NCBI GenBank assembly: GCA_963781895.1
Contig: CAWAIM010000029.1
Span: 5,600-69,599 of the forward strand
Source of the DNA: Roseiarcus sp963781895
GTDB lineage: Bacteria; Pseudomonadota; Alphaproteobacteria; Rhizobiales; Beijerinckiaceae
DNA: 64,000 nt
Reading direction: 5' to 3'
Shown here: piece after piece, positions 46,474 to 55,898 of the stretch
Layout: each line of letters opens with the position of its first letter
Position numbering within the stretch: the first letter of the stretch is position 1
Position numbers and translations under genes: made by a program
The notes under the pieces: generated by a model
Told to the model about the DNA's origin: nothing
What the model saw: the letters and a program-made list of their open reading frames with translations, nothing else
Database searches by the model: none

Positions 46474-48240
46474 CTATCCGGGCAATCCCGCCTTCAACAG
46501 GCCTTCGCCGACATGTTCGGCATCGGCCGGTTGACGGTAGTGAAGCGTCTCCAGAAAGGCCTTTACGCTGAACGTCGGCTCCCTTTCGAGCACCTCGCGC
46601 GCATGGGCGGCGGCGGCGGTGCGGTTCCCCAGTTGGGCGGACGACGCCGCGAGAAAGGCGTGATGCGCGTAGTCCGGCGCGGTCAGCTTGCTGAACGAGG
46701 CGATGGCGTCGGCATAGGCCCGCGCCGTATATTGCGCGCGGCCGAGATGACTCCAGAAGCGCTCGGGATGATAGGGATTGAGCCGCATCGCCCGCCGAAC
46801 CCAATCGATCCCCTCCTCGGGACGGCCGAGCCAGGTCAGCACCTCCCCCTGCTGCACGACGATGAGATCGCTGTTCGGATTGAGGGATAAGGCGCGCTCC
46901 TGATGATAGAGCGCCTTGTCGTGCTCGTTGAAGTTGAGCTTGATGGCGGCGAGGATCCGGTGCACGTCCGCGTCGTTGTCGTCGAGCGCCAGCGCCGTCC
47001 CCAATTCGTCCAAGATCAACTGCTCGCTCGCGCGCCGATCCGCGCACCAATCATGCAGCCAGGCCTGGCCCAGCACGCACGCCTTCCAAGCATGAGCATG
47101 CGCATAGTTCGGGTCGAGCTCGATGGCCCGGTTCAGGGCGCCGAGCGCTTCGGCGTTGGCCTCGCGTTTCGACCGATGATGCAAGATCTTGCCGGTCAGC
47201 ACGCACTCGTACGCGGCCATGTTGGCGGTGATTTTTCGTTGGACGCGGTCGTGCCTGGCGGCCTCGACGCGGCCGAAAAGAGTGGCGGCGATCGACGAGG
47301 TGACTTCGTCCTGGATGGCGAAAATGTCCTCGAGCTTGCGATCGTAACGTTCCGCCCAGATGTGCGTCTCCGTTTCGCCGTCGATCAGCTGAACGGTCAC
47401 TCTGACGCGATCCGCCGCCTTGCGCACGCTTCCTTCAGCGATGTAGTCCACCCCGAATTCGCGCGCGATCTGCTGCGCCTTGATCGGTTTTCCCTTATGG
47501 ACGAACACGGCGTTGCGCGAGATCACCAGGAGCTGTCGGAAGCGCGACAGTTCGGTGATGATGTCCTCGGTGAGCCCGTCGGCGAAAAACTCCTGCTCCG
47601 GGTCGCCGCTCATGTTGACGAACGGCAGGACCGCGATCGACGGTCTGCGGGCGCTCGCCTGAAGCGGCGCCGACCCGTCCGAGCCGGCCTGGCCGTCGAT
47701 CGCGGATTGGCGCCCTGACAGAACCTTGAATACGCGAATCGGCCGGTTGATGTTCTTGACCTGCTGCTCGCCCAGATCGGCGTATTCGACGTCCAGCCGG
47801 TCGCCGACCTGGTCGCGCACCGCCCCCGAGATGCAGATTCCGCCCGGCTCGGCGATCGACTCGAGACGCGCCGCGACATTGACGCCGTCGCCGAAGATGT
47901 CGCTTTCCTCGACGATGACGTCGCCCAAATTGATGCCGATGCGGTAAAGCAGGGCGCGCGACGACGGCATATCTCGATTTCGCCGCGCCATCCGCTCTTG
48001 AAAATCGACCGCGCAACGGAGCGCCTCCGTGACGCTCTGGAATTCCACCAACAGCCCGTCGCCGGTCGTCTTGATGATACGACCCTTGCACTTGGCGATC
48101 GCCGGGTCGATCAGCTCCAGCCGCACCGTCTTCAGTCGAGCCAGCGTTCCCGCCTCATCGACTTCCATCAGACGGCTATAGCCGACCACGTCCGCCGCAA
48201 CAATTGCAGCGAGGCGGCGCTCTACATTGCCCGTTTCCAT
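46474..48240 (-). CDS. Class III adenylate/guanylate cyclase with TPR domain
   Basis: A 588-residue protein. Its N-terminal cyclase domain (residues about 5-170) has the two metal-binding aspartates in IVAADVVGYSRLME and IKTTGDGLLVEFQS and the loop GINLGDVIVEESDIFGDGVN. A linker leads to a TolB-like domain (IAVLPFVNMSGDPEQEFFAD) and C-terminal TPR repeats (EALGALNRAIELDPNYAHAH, ALSLNPNSDLIVVQQGEV). This arrangement is common in Hyphomicrobiales and probably links a bound ligand or protein to cyclic nucleotide production. It is 113 bases upstream of the other cyclase gene on the same strand. Confidence 0.92.
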   Translation of the reverse strand: METGNVERRLAAIVAADVVGYSRLMEVDEAGTLARLKTVRLELIDPAIAKCKGRIIKTTGDGLLVEFQSVTEALRCAVDFQERMARRNRDMPSSRALLYRIGINLGDVIVEESDIFGDGVNVAARLESIAEPGGICISGAVRDQVGDRLDVEYADLGEQQVKNINRPIRVFKVLSGRQSAIDGQAGSDGSAPLQASARRPSIAVLPFVNMSGDPEQEFFADGLTEDIITELSRFRQLLVISRNAVFVHKGKPIKAQQIAREFGVDYIAEGSVRKAADRVRVTVQLIDGETETHIWAERYDRKLEDIFAIQDEVTSSIAATLFGRVEAARHDRVQRKITANMAAYECVLTGKILHHRSKREANAEALGALNRAIELDPNYAHAHAWKACVLGQAWLHDWCADRRASEQLILDELGTALALDDNDADVHRILAAIKLNFNEHDKALYHQERALSLNPNSDLIVVQQGEVLTWLGRPEEGIDWVRRAMRLNPYHPERFWSHLGRAQYTARAYADAIASFSKLTAPDYAHHAFLAASSAQLGNRTAAAAHAREVLEREPTFSVKAFLETLHYRQPADAEHVGEGLLKAGLPG

Positions 48241-48615
48241 CGTACAATGGCCTATTTACAAACCTAGGATTGCGAGTCCAAATGATTCAGCCTGGCAACA
48301 TGCATGGCGGCGCTCGATCCAATCCAAATTCAAAGAACGTCCAACACTTCGCGTCTTCGCACCGCCGATGAACAATACCACATTGACAGGAAGCATCCAA
48401 AGTCCCGGCCGGACCGTTATTCCTTCCCGAGACGCCAGCATTGAATTCGAGTCGGAAACTTACCCCGCACATGCCTGTGGCGCTCGGGAACGACCTTAGT
48501 TCGCCCTCGACCGCCCGCTCCCGGATTCGACCTTCGCAGGCGTTCCGGCGCGGCGCGATGCGTGCTATTGCGCCGCGGCAAAGCGATGCGCAACGGCTTG
48601 AGGAGCAATGAGCCA
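48241..48615. other. Divergent intergenic region, cyclase / purH
   Basis: No supported gene in 375 bases. TTGACA at about 48382 is a possible -35 for purH but no good -10 follows. The ribosome binding site of purH (GAGGAGC) is at 48600-48606. Confidence 0.5.
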
Positions 48616-50217
48616 ATGGCCACGGATATCGTCAACGTCGGTCGAGCGCTGATCTCTGTTTCCGACAAGGCGGGTCTGGTCGATCTCGCCCGCGCGCTCG
48701 AGGCGCGCGGCGTCGAGTTGCTCTCGACCGGCGGCACCGGCGCGGCCTTGAGCGCCGCCGGGCTCGCCGTCGTCGACGTCGCGCAGGTCACCGGCTTCAC
48801 CGAGATGATGGACGGGCGGGTCAAGACCCTCCACCCGCGCGTGCACGGCGGGCTGCTGGCGATCCGCTCCGACCCGGCCCATCAGGCGGCGATGATCGCC
48901 AACGACATCGCGCCGATCGATCTCCTCGTCGTCAACCTCTATCCGTTCGAGGCGACGCTGCGCGGCGACGCGTCGTTCGAGGATCGAATCGAAAATATCG
49001 ACATCGGCGGCCCGGCGATGATCCGCGGCGCAGCCAAGAACCACGATGACGTCGTCGTCATCGTCGATGTCGGCGACTATGGCGCGCTGCTCGAGGAACT
49101 GGAGCGCCATGACGGGGCGACGAGTCTCGCCTTCCGCCGCAAAATGGCGCAAAAAGCCTTTGCCCGCACGGCGGTCTACGACGCGGCGATCTCCAACTGG
49201 CTCGCCGACGAGATACGCGAGGCGGCGCCGAAGTGGCGCGCCTTCGGCGGGGTTCTGCACGACGGATTTGGCGCGCTGCGCTATGGCGAGAATCCACATC
49301 AACGCGCGGGGCTGTACCTGACCGCCGACAAGCGTCCCGGAGTCGCGTCGGCGCGCCAGATCCAGGGCAAGGAACTGTCGTACAACAACATCAACGACGC
49401 CGATGCGGCCTACGAGCTGGTCGCCGAATTCGACCCCGACCGAAGCGCCGCGGTCGCGATCATCAAGCACGCCAACCCTTGTGGCGTCGCGATCGGCGGG
49501 ACGCTCACGGAGGCCTACGAAAGGGCCTTGGCCTGCGATCCGGTCTCGGCCTACGGCGGCGTCGTCGCGCTGAACCGGCGCCTCGACGCCGAGGCCGCGC
49601 GCAGAATCGTCGAAATCTTCACCGAAGTGATCATCGCCCCGGAGGCGGACGACGAGGCGTTGGCGATCCTGGCGTCGAAGCTGAACCTGCGCCTCCTCAT
49701 CGCCGACGCGCTTCCCGACCCGCGCGCGCCGACGCTCACCGTGCGCTCGGTCGCGGGCGCGCTCCTGGTTCAGGACCGCGACAACGGCGCGCTCGACGAG
49801 GCGGACCTGAAGGTGGTGACCAAACGCGCGCCGAGCCCGAGCGAAATGGCCGACATGCTGATGGCCTGGCGGGTCGCCAAGCACGTGAAGTCGAACGCGA
49901 TCGTCTATGTCAGGGACGGCGCGACGGCCGGCGTCGGCGCGGGGCAGATGTCGCGGGTCGATTCCGCCCGCGTCGCCGCCCGCAAGGCGGTCGAGGCGGC
50001 GGCGGCGGCCGGTTGGGCGGAGCCGCGCACGAAGGGCTCCGCCGTCGCCTCCGACGCGTTCTTCCCGTTCGCGGACGGTCTCGTTTCGGCGATCGAGGCC
50101 GGCGCCACCGCCGTCATTCAGCCCGGCGGCTCACTGCGCGACGCCAGCGTCATCGCCGCCGCCGACGAGGCCGGAATCGCCATGGCGTTCACCGGAATGC
50201 GGCACTTCCGGCACTGA
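48616..50217 (+). CDS. purH: Bifunctional AICAR formyltransferase / IMP cyclohydrolase
   Basis: Last two steps of IMP synthesis. The 533-residue protein has an N-terminal MGS-like cyclohydrolase domain (ALISVSDKAGLVDLARAL, KTLHPRVHGGLLAIRSD) and a C-terminal transformylase domain with the catalytic K-H pair in IIKHANPCGVAIG. It ends with AFTGMRHFRH as usual. ATG 48616 is chosen by homology and its ribosome binding site. The frame is intact. It converges with the secreted-protein gene; the stops are about 30 bases apart. rsmB is a common upstream neighbour of purH, but here the cyclase genes lie in between. Confidence 0.97.
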   Translation: MATDIVNVGRALISVSDKAGLVDLARALEARGVELLSTGGTGAALSAAGLAVVDVAQVTGFTEMMDGRVKTLHPRVHGGLLAIRSDPAHQAAMIANDIAPIDLLVVNLYPFEATLRGDASFEDRIENIDIGGPAMIRGAAKNHDDVVVIVDVGDYGALLEELERHDGATSLAFRRKMAQKAFARTAVYDAAISNWLADEIREAAPKWRAFGGVLHDGFGALRYGENPHQRAGLYLTADKRPGVASARQIQGKELSYNNINDADAAYELVAEFDPDRSAAVAIIKHANPCGVAIGGTLTEAYERALACDPVSAYGGVVALNRRLDAEAARRIVEIFTEVIIAPEADDEALAILASKLNLRLLIADALPDPRAPTLTVRSVAGALLVQDRDNGALDEADLKVVTKRAPSPSEMADMLMAWRVAKHVKSNAIVYVRDGATAGVGAGQMSRVDSARVAARKAVEAAAAAGWAEPRTKGSAVASDAFFPFADGLVSAIEAGATAVIQPGGSLRDASVIAAADEAGIAMAFTGMRHFRH

Positions 50218-50247
50218 CGCCGATCATGTCAGGTCAAGGACGCGGGC

Positions 50248-50755
50248 TCATTCGTCGGACGAGACAATGGCCGAGATTTCGTCGTTCTTCACGCCGCTGA
50301 ACTGAATCGTGATCGGCCGCGGCGGCAAGTCGAACTTGACGCTCTTGCGCGCGCCTTCGCAGGAGGTCGCGCCCGAGACCCCGACAGGACGCAAATACTT
50401 GCCGCCGTCGACGACGTCGAGCCAGCCTGTCCGCCGAGATGGTGATCTTGTGGACGCCCGGATGCGCGGGAGCGGGAAGCGTGAAATGACCCGCGAATGA
50501 CCGCGGCGATTTCGGCGCCCGTTCGGGCGCCATCGGCAATCCGCCCTCGGCGAGCGGCGCGAGTTTCAAGGTGACCGCGACATCGTAGGCAAAAGCGCCT
50601 CCGTTCGCGACCGCGGGCTTGTCGGGACGGATCAGCGCCGCGCGCTCGTGATCGAGCGGCCATTTGAACGCGTCGCAGCCCGACGGCTCTTCCGCCGCCG
50701 CCCAACCCGGCGCCGCCGCCAGCGCCGCGCCCAGAATCAACCGCGCGAAAGTCAC
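50248..50755 (-). CDS. Small exported protein of unknown function, one frame break
   Basis: About 168 residues with a signal peptide (ARLILGAALAAAPGWAAA). The frame breaks at 50430: removing one A joins HPGVHKITISAD to GWLDVVDGGKYLRPVGVSGA, and the protein then ends normally at 50248 (DEISAIVSSDE). It has two cysteines (SGCDAF, ATSCEG) that could pair in the periplasm. I recognise it only as a protein commonly found after ctpA in alphaproteobacteria; no function is known to me. The GTG start at 50755 overlaps the ctpA stop as GTGA. Confidence 0.75.
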
Positions 50756-52065
50756 TGCGACGTGGTCACCGCCGGCCCAGGGCTCCTCAGCGTATCGGGC
50801 TTGGCGCCATGCAACAGGCCGACCGCCGCCAGCAGCTGCGTGTCCTTGTCGTGCTCGGGCGGCACATAAGCGTCGGAGCCCTTTTCCTCTTCGGTTCCGT
50901 TCTTGAGATGGCCGACCAGCGAAGCCTCGCCCAGACTCGACACCTTGCCCTTGAGGTCGTCCGGAATGTTCTCGAGCACCTTGATGTCCGGCTCGATGCC
51001 CCTGGCCTGAATCGAACGACCGGACGGGGTGTAGTAGCGCGCGGTCGTCAACTTGAGCGCGCCATTGTCGCCGAGCGGCAGGATCGTCTGGACGGAGCCC
51101 TTGCCGAACGAGCGCGTGCCGATCAGCGTCGCCCGCTTCAGATCCTGCAATGCGCCCGAGACGATTTCCGAGGCCGAAGCCGAACCGCCGTTGATCAGAA
51201 CGACGACTGGCTTGCCCTGCGACAGGTTCACGCCGGGGCGCGCGCCGTAACGTTGTTCCTGCCCGGCGTTTCGGCCCCGCGTCGAAACGATCTCGCCGCT
51301 GTCGACGAAGGCGTTGGCGATCTCGACCGCCTGATTGAGCAATCCGCCGGGATTGTTGCGCAGATCGAGGATGTAGCCCTTCAGCTTGGCGGAGCCAGGA
51401 TCGGTCCTGAATCGATCAAAGGCCTTGCGCACGCCGTCATAGGCTTCCTGGTTGAACTGCGTAACGCGGATATAGCCGATGTCGCCGCTCTCGAGATGCG
51501 AACGGACGGACTGCACATGGATGATCTCGCGGACAATCGTGAATTCCTTCAAATCCTTGTTCGATCCGCGCTCAACCGTGAGCCTCACACTCGATTTCGC
51601 CGGCCCGCGCATGCGATCGACCGCCTCCTTCAGCGTCAGGCCCTTGACCGCCGTGTCGTCGATGCGGGTGACCAGATCTCCGGTCATCAGTCCGGCGCGG
51701 GCGGCCGGGGTGTCGTCGATTGGGCTCACGACCTTGACCAGGCCGCCTTCCATCATGACTTCGAGCCCCAGTCCGCCGAACTCCTCGCCTTTCATGCTGG
51801 TCTGGAAATCCTGCAGCGCCTTGGGATCGAAATAGTTCGAATGCGGATCGAGCGAAGCGAGCATGCCGTCGATCGCCGACTTGACCATCTTCTCGTCGTC
51901 GGGCTTCTCGACGTAGTTGTCGCGCACCTTGTTGAAGACCTCGGCGAACACGGCGAGCCTGTCGTTCGCGCTCGCCCCGGCCGCCTGCAACGCGCCCTCG
52001 AACGCGCCGGCGAGCGCCACGCCGACCACAAGTCCATAAGCAAGGTTAGACAGACCCTTAGCCAT
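50752..52065 (-). CDS. Carboxy-terminal processing protease (S41), copy 1
   Basis: A 437-residue periplasmic CtpA-type protease with an N-terminal signal or membrane segment (LAYGLVVGVALAGAFEG). A PDZ domain (LGLEVMMEGGLVKVVSPIDD) follows, and then the S41 catalytic core. The nucleophile serine lies in INGGSASASEIVSGAL and the general-base lysine in GTRSFGKGSVQTILPLG. In Hyphomicrobiales such proteases process exported proteins and affect cell-wall stability. It follows a paralogue on the same strand by 36 bases. An intact reading frame here allowed the frame break in the paralogue to be recognised. Confidence 0.94.
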   Translation of the reverse strand: MAKGLSNLAYGLVVGVALAGAFEGALQAAGASANDRLAVFAEVFNKVRDNYVEKPDDEKMVKSAIDGMLASLDPHSNYFDPKALQDFQTSMKGEEFGGLGLEVMMEGGLVKVVSPIDDTPAARAGLMTGDLVTRIDDTAVKGLTLKEAVDRMRGPAKSSVRLTVERGSNKDLKEFTIVREIIHVQSVRSHLESGDIGYIRVTQFNQEAYDGVRKAFDRFRTDPGSAKLKGYILDLRNNPGGLLNQAVEIANAFVDSGEIVSTRGRNAGQEQRYGARPGVNLSQGKPVVVLINGGSASASEIVSGALQDLKRATLIGTRSFGKGSVQTILPLGDNGALKLTTARYYTPSGRSIQARGIEPDIKVLENIPDDLKGKVSSLGEASLVGHLKNGTEEEKGSDAYVPPEHDKDTQLLAAVGLLHGAKPDTLRSPGPAVTTSQ

Positions 52066-52101
52066 CGAACGTCCCGGCTCCTCGACCTCGGCTCTGCGTC
52101 A

Positions 52102-53500
52102 TCAATTCGGCTTGGCCGCCCCCGGTTGGCCGGCGGCGGACGGCGCCGGGGCCGCCGTTTGCTGGTCGCTCTTGGGCGCGGCCGCGTCCGCCTTGACCGA
52201 GGCCGCCTCGGCAGGCTTGATTCCATGCAAGAGATCGATGGCGGCCGCCAGCTGCTTGTCGTTTTTCTCGTCCGGCGGCACATAGGCCTGAGACGCCGAA
52301 GTATCCTCGATCGCCGTTCGCCAGGTGGCCTTTGAGGGAGGCCTCGCCCTTCATGTCGTCCTTGCCCTTGAGGTCGTCTGGAACGTCCTCCAACACTTTG
52401 ATGTCGGGCTCGATGCCCTTGGCCTGAATAGAACGGCCAGAAGGCGTGTAATAGCGCGCGGTCGTCAGCCGCAGGGCGCCGTCCTGGCCGAGCGGCATGA
52501 TCGTCTGCACGGAGCCCTTGCCGAACGAGCGCGTGCCGATCAGCGTCGCCCGCTTGTGATCCTGCAGCGCGCCGGACACGATCTCGGACGCCGAGGCCGA
52601 ACCGCCGTTGATGAGGACGACGAGCGGTTTGCCGCCCGACAGGTCGCCGCCCGGCCGCGCGTCGAATCGTTGGGTTTCGTCGGGGGTGCGGCCGCGCGTC
52701 GACACGATCTCGCCCCGGTCGATGAAAGCATTGACGACGTCGATCGATTGGTCGAGCAGTCCGCCGGGGTTGTTGCGCAGATCGAGGATGTAGCCCTTGA
52801 ATTTGTCGGCGGGAATTTCGCTGTGGAGCTTCTCGATCGCCGCCTTCAGGCCGTCGGCGGTCTGTTCGGTGAATTGAGTGATGCGGATATAGCCGATGTC
52901 GCCGTCCTCGACCCGCGAGCGCACCGACTGGACCTTGATCAGATCGCGGACCACGGTGAACTCTTTGGCCTCCTTCTTGGGGCCGCGCAGGATCTTGAGC
53001 TTGACCGGCGAGTTCACGGACCCGCGCATCTTTTCGACCGCTTGATCGAGCGTCATCCCCTGTGTCGGGGTGTCGTCGATGGCCGCGATGATGTCGCCGG
53101 ACAGGATGCCGGCCTTTGCCGCGGGCGTATCGTCGATCGGAGTGACCACCTTGATGATGCCGTCCTCCTGAGTGACTTCGATGCCCAGGCCGCCGAATTC
53201 GCCCTTCGTCTGCACCTGCATGTCGCGGAACGCGCTGGCGTTCATGTAGCTCGAATGAGGGTCGAGAGAAGCGAGCATGCCGTTGATCGCGGCCTCGATC
53301 AGCTTCGCCTCGTCCGGCTTTTCGACGTACTCGTTGCGGATCTTGTCGAACACGTCGCCGAACAGATTGAGCTCTCGATACGTGTCGGCGGCCGCGGCAT
53401 AGGCGGCGGGGCTGACGAAAAGCAGCGCTTGCGGCGCCGCGACGGTCGCGGCCGCTCCCAAAACGACGCCCAGTCCGAGATAGCTAGCTTTCCGATTCAT
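52102..53500 (-). CDS. Carboxy-terminal processing protease (S41), copy 2, one frame break
   Basis: Paralogue of the next gene. From ATG 53500 it has a signal peptide (VVLGAAATVAAPQALLFVSP), a PDZ domain (LGIEVTQEDGIIKVVTPIDD) and the S41 Ser-Lys pair (GGSASASEIV, SFGKGSVQTIMPLG). The frame breaks at about 52316 by one extra G. Removing it joins GHLANG to IEDTSASQAYVPPDEKNDKQ and a proline- and alanine-rich tail ending at 52102, about 465 residues in all. The break is beyond the active site. The start overlaps the envC stop as ATGA. Which of the two copies corresponds to ctpA of other species cannot be told from the sequence. Confidence 0.92.
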
Positions 53501-54837
53501 CCTCGCGCCTTTTCGATGTCTGACTTCGCCCACCACGGCCCCGGATCGATCGCCGTGCCGTCCTTGCGCAGTTCGATGTAGAGAACGGGTTCAGCCGCGC
53601 CAACTGCGGCGGCGGCAGCCATCCGGACCGACCCATCGCCCATGGCGCCAACGGGTTCTCCCGCGAGAACGAACTCGCCGGGCAATACGCTAATTCGGTC
53701 CATTCCTGCAAGCAGGATATAATAGCCCCCGCCGGCATTGATGATCAAGAGCTGTCCATAGCTCCGATAGGGCCCGCAAAACAGGACCGAACCGTCCGCC
53801 GGGGCGGAAACGGTCGCGCCGGCGAGCGTCGCCACCATGACGCCTCGCTCCACGCCGCCCAGACCGTCCGAAGAGCCGAAAGTCTTCAGGATCGTGCCCG
53901 CGGCGGGCAGCGGGACGCGTCCCTTGGCGTCGCTGAAAGCGATTTCAGGCTTGAGCCGCGCGGAATCGGCGCCGCGCGCGACCTCGGCTTTCACTTCGAT
54001 CTGCTGCGCCGCCGCGGCGTCGGCCGCATGCGCCGCGTCCGCCGCCGCCTTGCGCTCGGCTTCCTCGGCGTCAAGTCTGGAAATCAGATCCTTGAGCGAC
54101 GTCGCCTGTTTGGCCAGCTCCGCAGCGCGGCGCTGCTGCGACCCGAGCGCGTCCTGAGCCGAAGCAAGCGAGCTCTGGCGCGCTTCGACGAGCACGGAAA
54201 GGCGTGCTTTCTCGAGCGCCAGCGACGCGCCCGCCTGCGCCAACGCATCGCGCTCATGAGCGATCGATTCCCTGGTCCTGGCGAGCGCATCGATGTCGCG
54301 GCCGAGCGCCTCGGTCTCTGATTTCAAGGCCGGTATCGCTGAACCGAGGAGCGTCGCCGCGCGCACCGCATCCGCCATGTCGTGGGGCTTGACGAGAATC
54401 GCCGGCGGCGGATGAGCGCCCATCCGCTGGAGCGCAGCCAACACTTCCGTAATCATCGCCCGGCGGCTTTCGAGCGAACCGGCGAGCGTATCGGCCTTTG
54501 CGTTGAGGCTCGCCAATCTGTCGTTGGCGGCGGCGACGCTGCGCTCGGTGTTCTGCACCTTCGTGGTGGTCTCGATCAGCGCCGCGGCAAGTCGCGCCCG
54601 GTCGGCGCGGATCGACTCGATTTGCGATTCAATGTCGCGTCGTTGCGCGTCGGAGGCGCGAATGGTGTCTTCGACGCCCTGCAGCTCGATTTCCTTCTCC
54701 GACCTCTGTTGATCCGCCGCGGCCGCCGGCGGAGGAACGTCCGGGTCGGCGAGCGCTTGCAACGGACAGCCGAACGCCGCCGCGAGCGCGGCGGCGCCGA
54801 GCCTCACTCGCATCGATCTTATTCGGATATTCGACAT
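53497..54837 (-). CDS. EnvC-like murein hydrolase activator
   Basis: Periplasmic activator of cell-division amidases, 446 residues from ATG 54837 (54813 is an alternative). After the signal peptide (LGAAALAAAFGCPLQALA) comes a long coiled coil (residues about 40-270, ERSVAAANDRLASLNAKAD and similar). A C-terminal LytM/M23 domain (TILKTFGSSDGLGGVERGVM, YYILLAGMDRISVLPGEFVL) ends the protein. The zinc-binding histidines and aspartate of active M23 peptidases are missing, as in EnvC itself, so it should regulate rather than cut. It is coupled to the two S41 protease genes downstream. Confidence 0.92.
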   Translation of the reverse strand: MSNIRIRSMRVRLGAAALAAAFGCPLQALADPDVPPPAAAADQQRSEKEIELQGVEDTIRASDAQRRDIESQIESIRADRARLAAALIETTTKVQNTERSVAAANDRLASLNAKADTLAGSLESRRAMITEVLAALQRMGAHPPPAILVKPHDMADAVRAATLLGSAIPALKSETEALGRDIDALARTRESIAHERDALAQAGASLALEKARLSVLVEARQSSLASAQDALGSQQRRAAELAKQATSLKDLISRLDAEEAERKAAADAAHAADAAAAQQIEVKAEVARGADSARLKPEIAFSDAKGRVPLPAAGTILKTFGSSDGLGGVERGVMVATLAGATVSAPADGSVLFCGPYRSYGQLLIINAGGGYYILLAGMDRISVLPGEFVLAGEPVGAMGDGSVRMAAAAAVGAAEPVLYIELRKDGTAIDPGPWWAKSDIEKARG

Positions 54838-54877
54838 CGGCGAGCACAACCACGAAATCTGGCCAATATCGCGGCGA

Positions 54878-55360
54878 TCATGCGCGATGGTAGGGATGGC
54901 CGGAAAGAATCGATATCGCCCGGTAGAGCTGCTCTGCCGCCATCACGCGGACGAGCTGATGCGGCCAGGTCATCGAGCCAAAAGCGATCACGCGGTGCGC
55001 GCCTTGCCGCAGCGCCGCCGCCAGACCGTCGGGTCCGCCGATCACGACCGCGTAAGCGGGTCGCGACGCGTCGCGCGCCCGGCCAATGTCGGACGCCCAT
55101 TCCTCGCTGCTCGGCGACCCGCCGTGTTGGTCGAGCGCGACCAGCACGCTGCCGGAGGGAATGGCCGCTCGAATCGCGTCGGCTTCCTGAGCCCGGCGGT
55201 CTTCGGGCCGCGCGGCGCGGGATTCGTCGATCTGGCGAAGATCGACGCCGGCGACCCCGACGCGGCGCACGCCTTCCCTCAATCGCTTCAGGTAGCGTTC
55301 GAACAGCTCGCGTTCCGGTCCGGCCTTGAGCCCGCCCACGCAAACCAACGCGATGCGCAT
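54878..55360 (-). CDS. rlmH: 23S rRNA pseudouridine-1915 N3-methyltransferase
   Basis: A 160-residue SPOUT-class methyltransferase. The knot region AVVIGGPDGLAAAL and the C-terminal SMTWPHQLVRVMAAEQLYRA with the closing SGHPYHRA identify RlmH. The length is standard. It sits six bases after rsfS and 40 bases before envC on the same strand, the usual alphaproteobacterial order. Confidence 0.96.
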   Translation of the reverse strand: MRIALVCVGGLKAGPERELFERYLKRLREGVRRVGVAGVDLRQIDESRAARPEDRRAQEADAIRAAIPSGSVLVALDQHGGSPSSEEWASDIGRARDASRPAYAVVIGGPDGLAAALRQGAHRVIAFGSMTWPHQLVRVMAAEQLYRAISILSGHPYHRA

Positions 55361-55366
55361 TCTTAT

Positions 55367-55729
55367 CTATTTCTTTCGCGCTTCGCCGGGACGGTCGGCG
55401 CTCCACATCTTTTCGAGATTGTAGAATTGGCGGACGTCGGGACGGAAGACATGCACGATCGTGTCCCTGGCGTCGATGAGGACCCAGTCGCAAAGCGGCA
55501 TCCCCTCGACCTTCGGGGTCGGATAGCCGGCGTCGCGGCAGGCCTTGACGACCCGGTCGGCGATCGCGCCGACATGAACGCTAGAGCGGCCCGTGGCGAC
55601 GATCATCCAATCGGCGAGCGTCGTCTTTCCCGCCAGCTCGATCGCGACGATGTCTTCGGCCTTGGCGTCCTCGAGCGCGCCGACGATGATTTGCGAGAGC
55701 GGGTCGGTCGTCTTGTCACGAACACCCAA
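55367..55729 (-). CDS. rsfS: Ribosome silencing factor RsfS
   Basis: Binds ribosomal protein uL14 and blocks subunit joining in starvation. From a TTG at 55729 it is 120 residues with the RsfS core IELAGKTTLADWMIVATGRS, AGYPTPKVEGMPLCDWVLID and YNLEKMW. The true start may lie further upstream in the same frame (TPHSDVAAASKRRD is family-like), but only weak start codons occur there. nadD, the usual upstream gene, is not adjacent: a quinone oxidoreductase is there instead. Confidence 0.94.
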   Translation of the reverse strand: MGVRDKTTDPLSQIIVGALEDAKAEDIVAIELAGKTTLADWMIVATGRSSVHVGAIADRVVKACRDAGYPTPKVEGMPLCDWVLIDARDTIVHVFRPDVRQFYNLEKMWSADRPGEARKK

Positions 55730-55898
55730 ATCGCGGCGCTTCGACGCCGCGGCTACGTCGGAATGAGGCGTCAGTGTCAGCTTAGCGTCCCTCTCGGCGC
55801 CGAATCGATTCGATCCCGCTCGCCAGACAAGATGTGGCGTCCGCCCGCGCTTTTCAAGCCTGCCGTCCGGCCGAGCCCGTTGCGCCTTTTCGGTCCAA

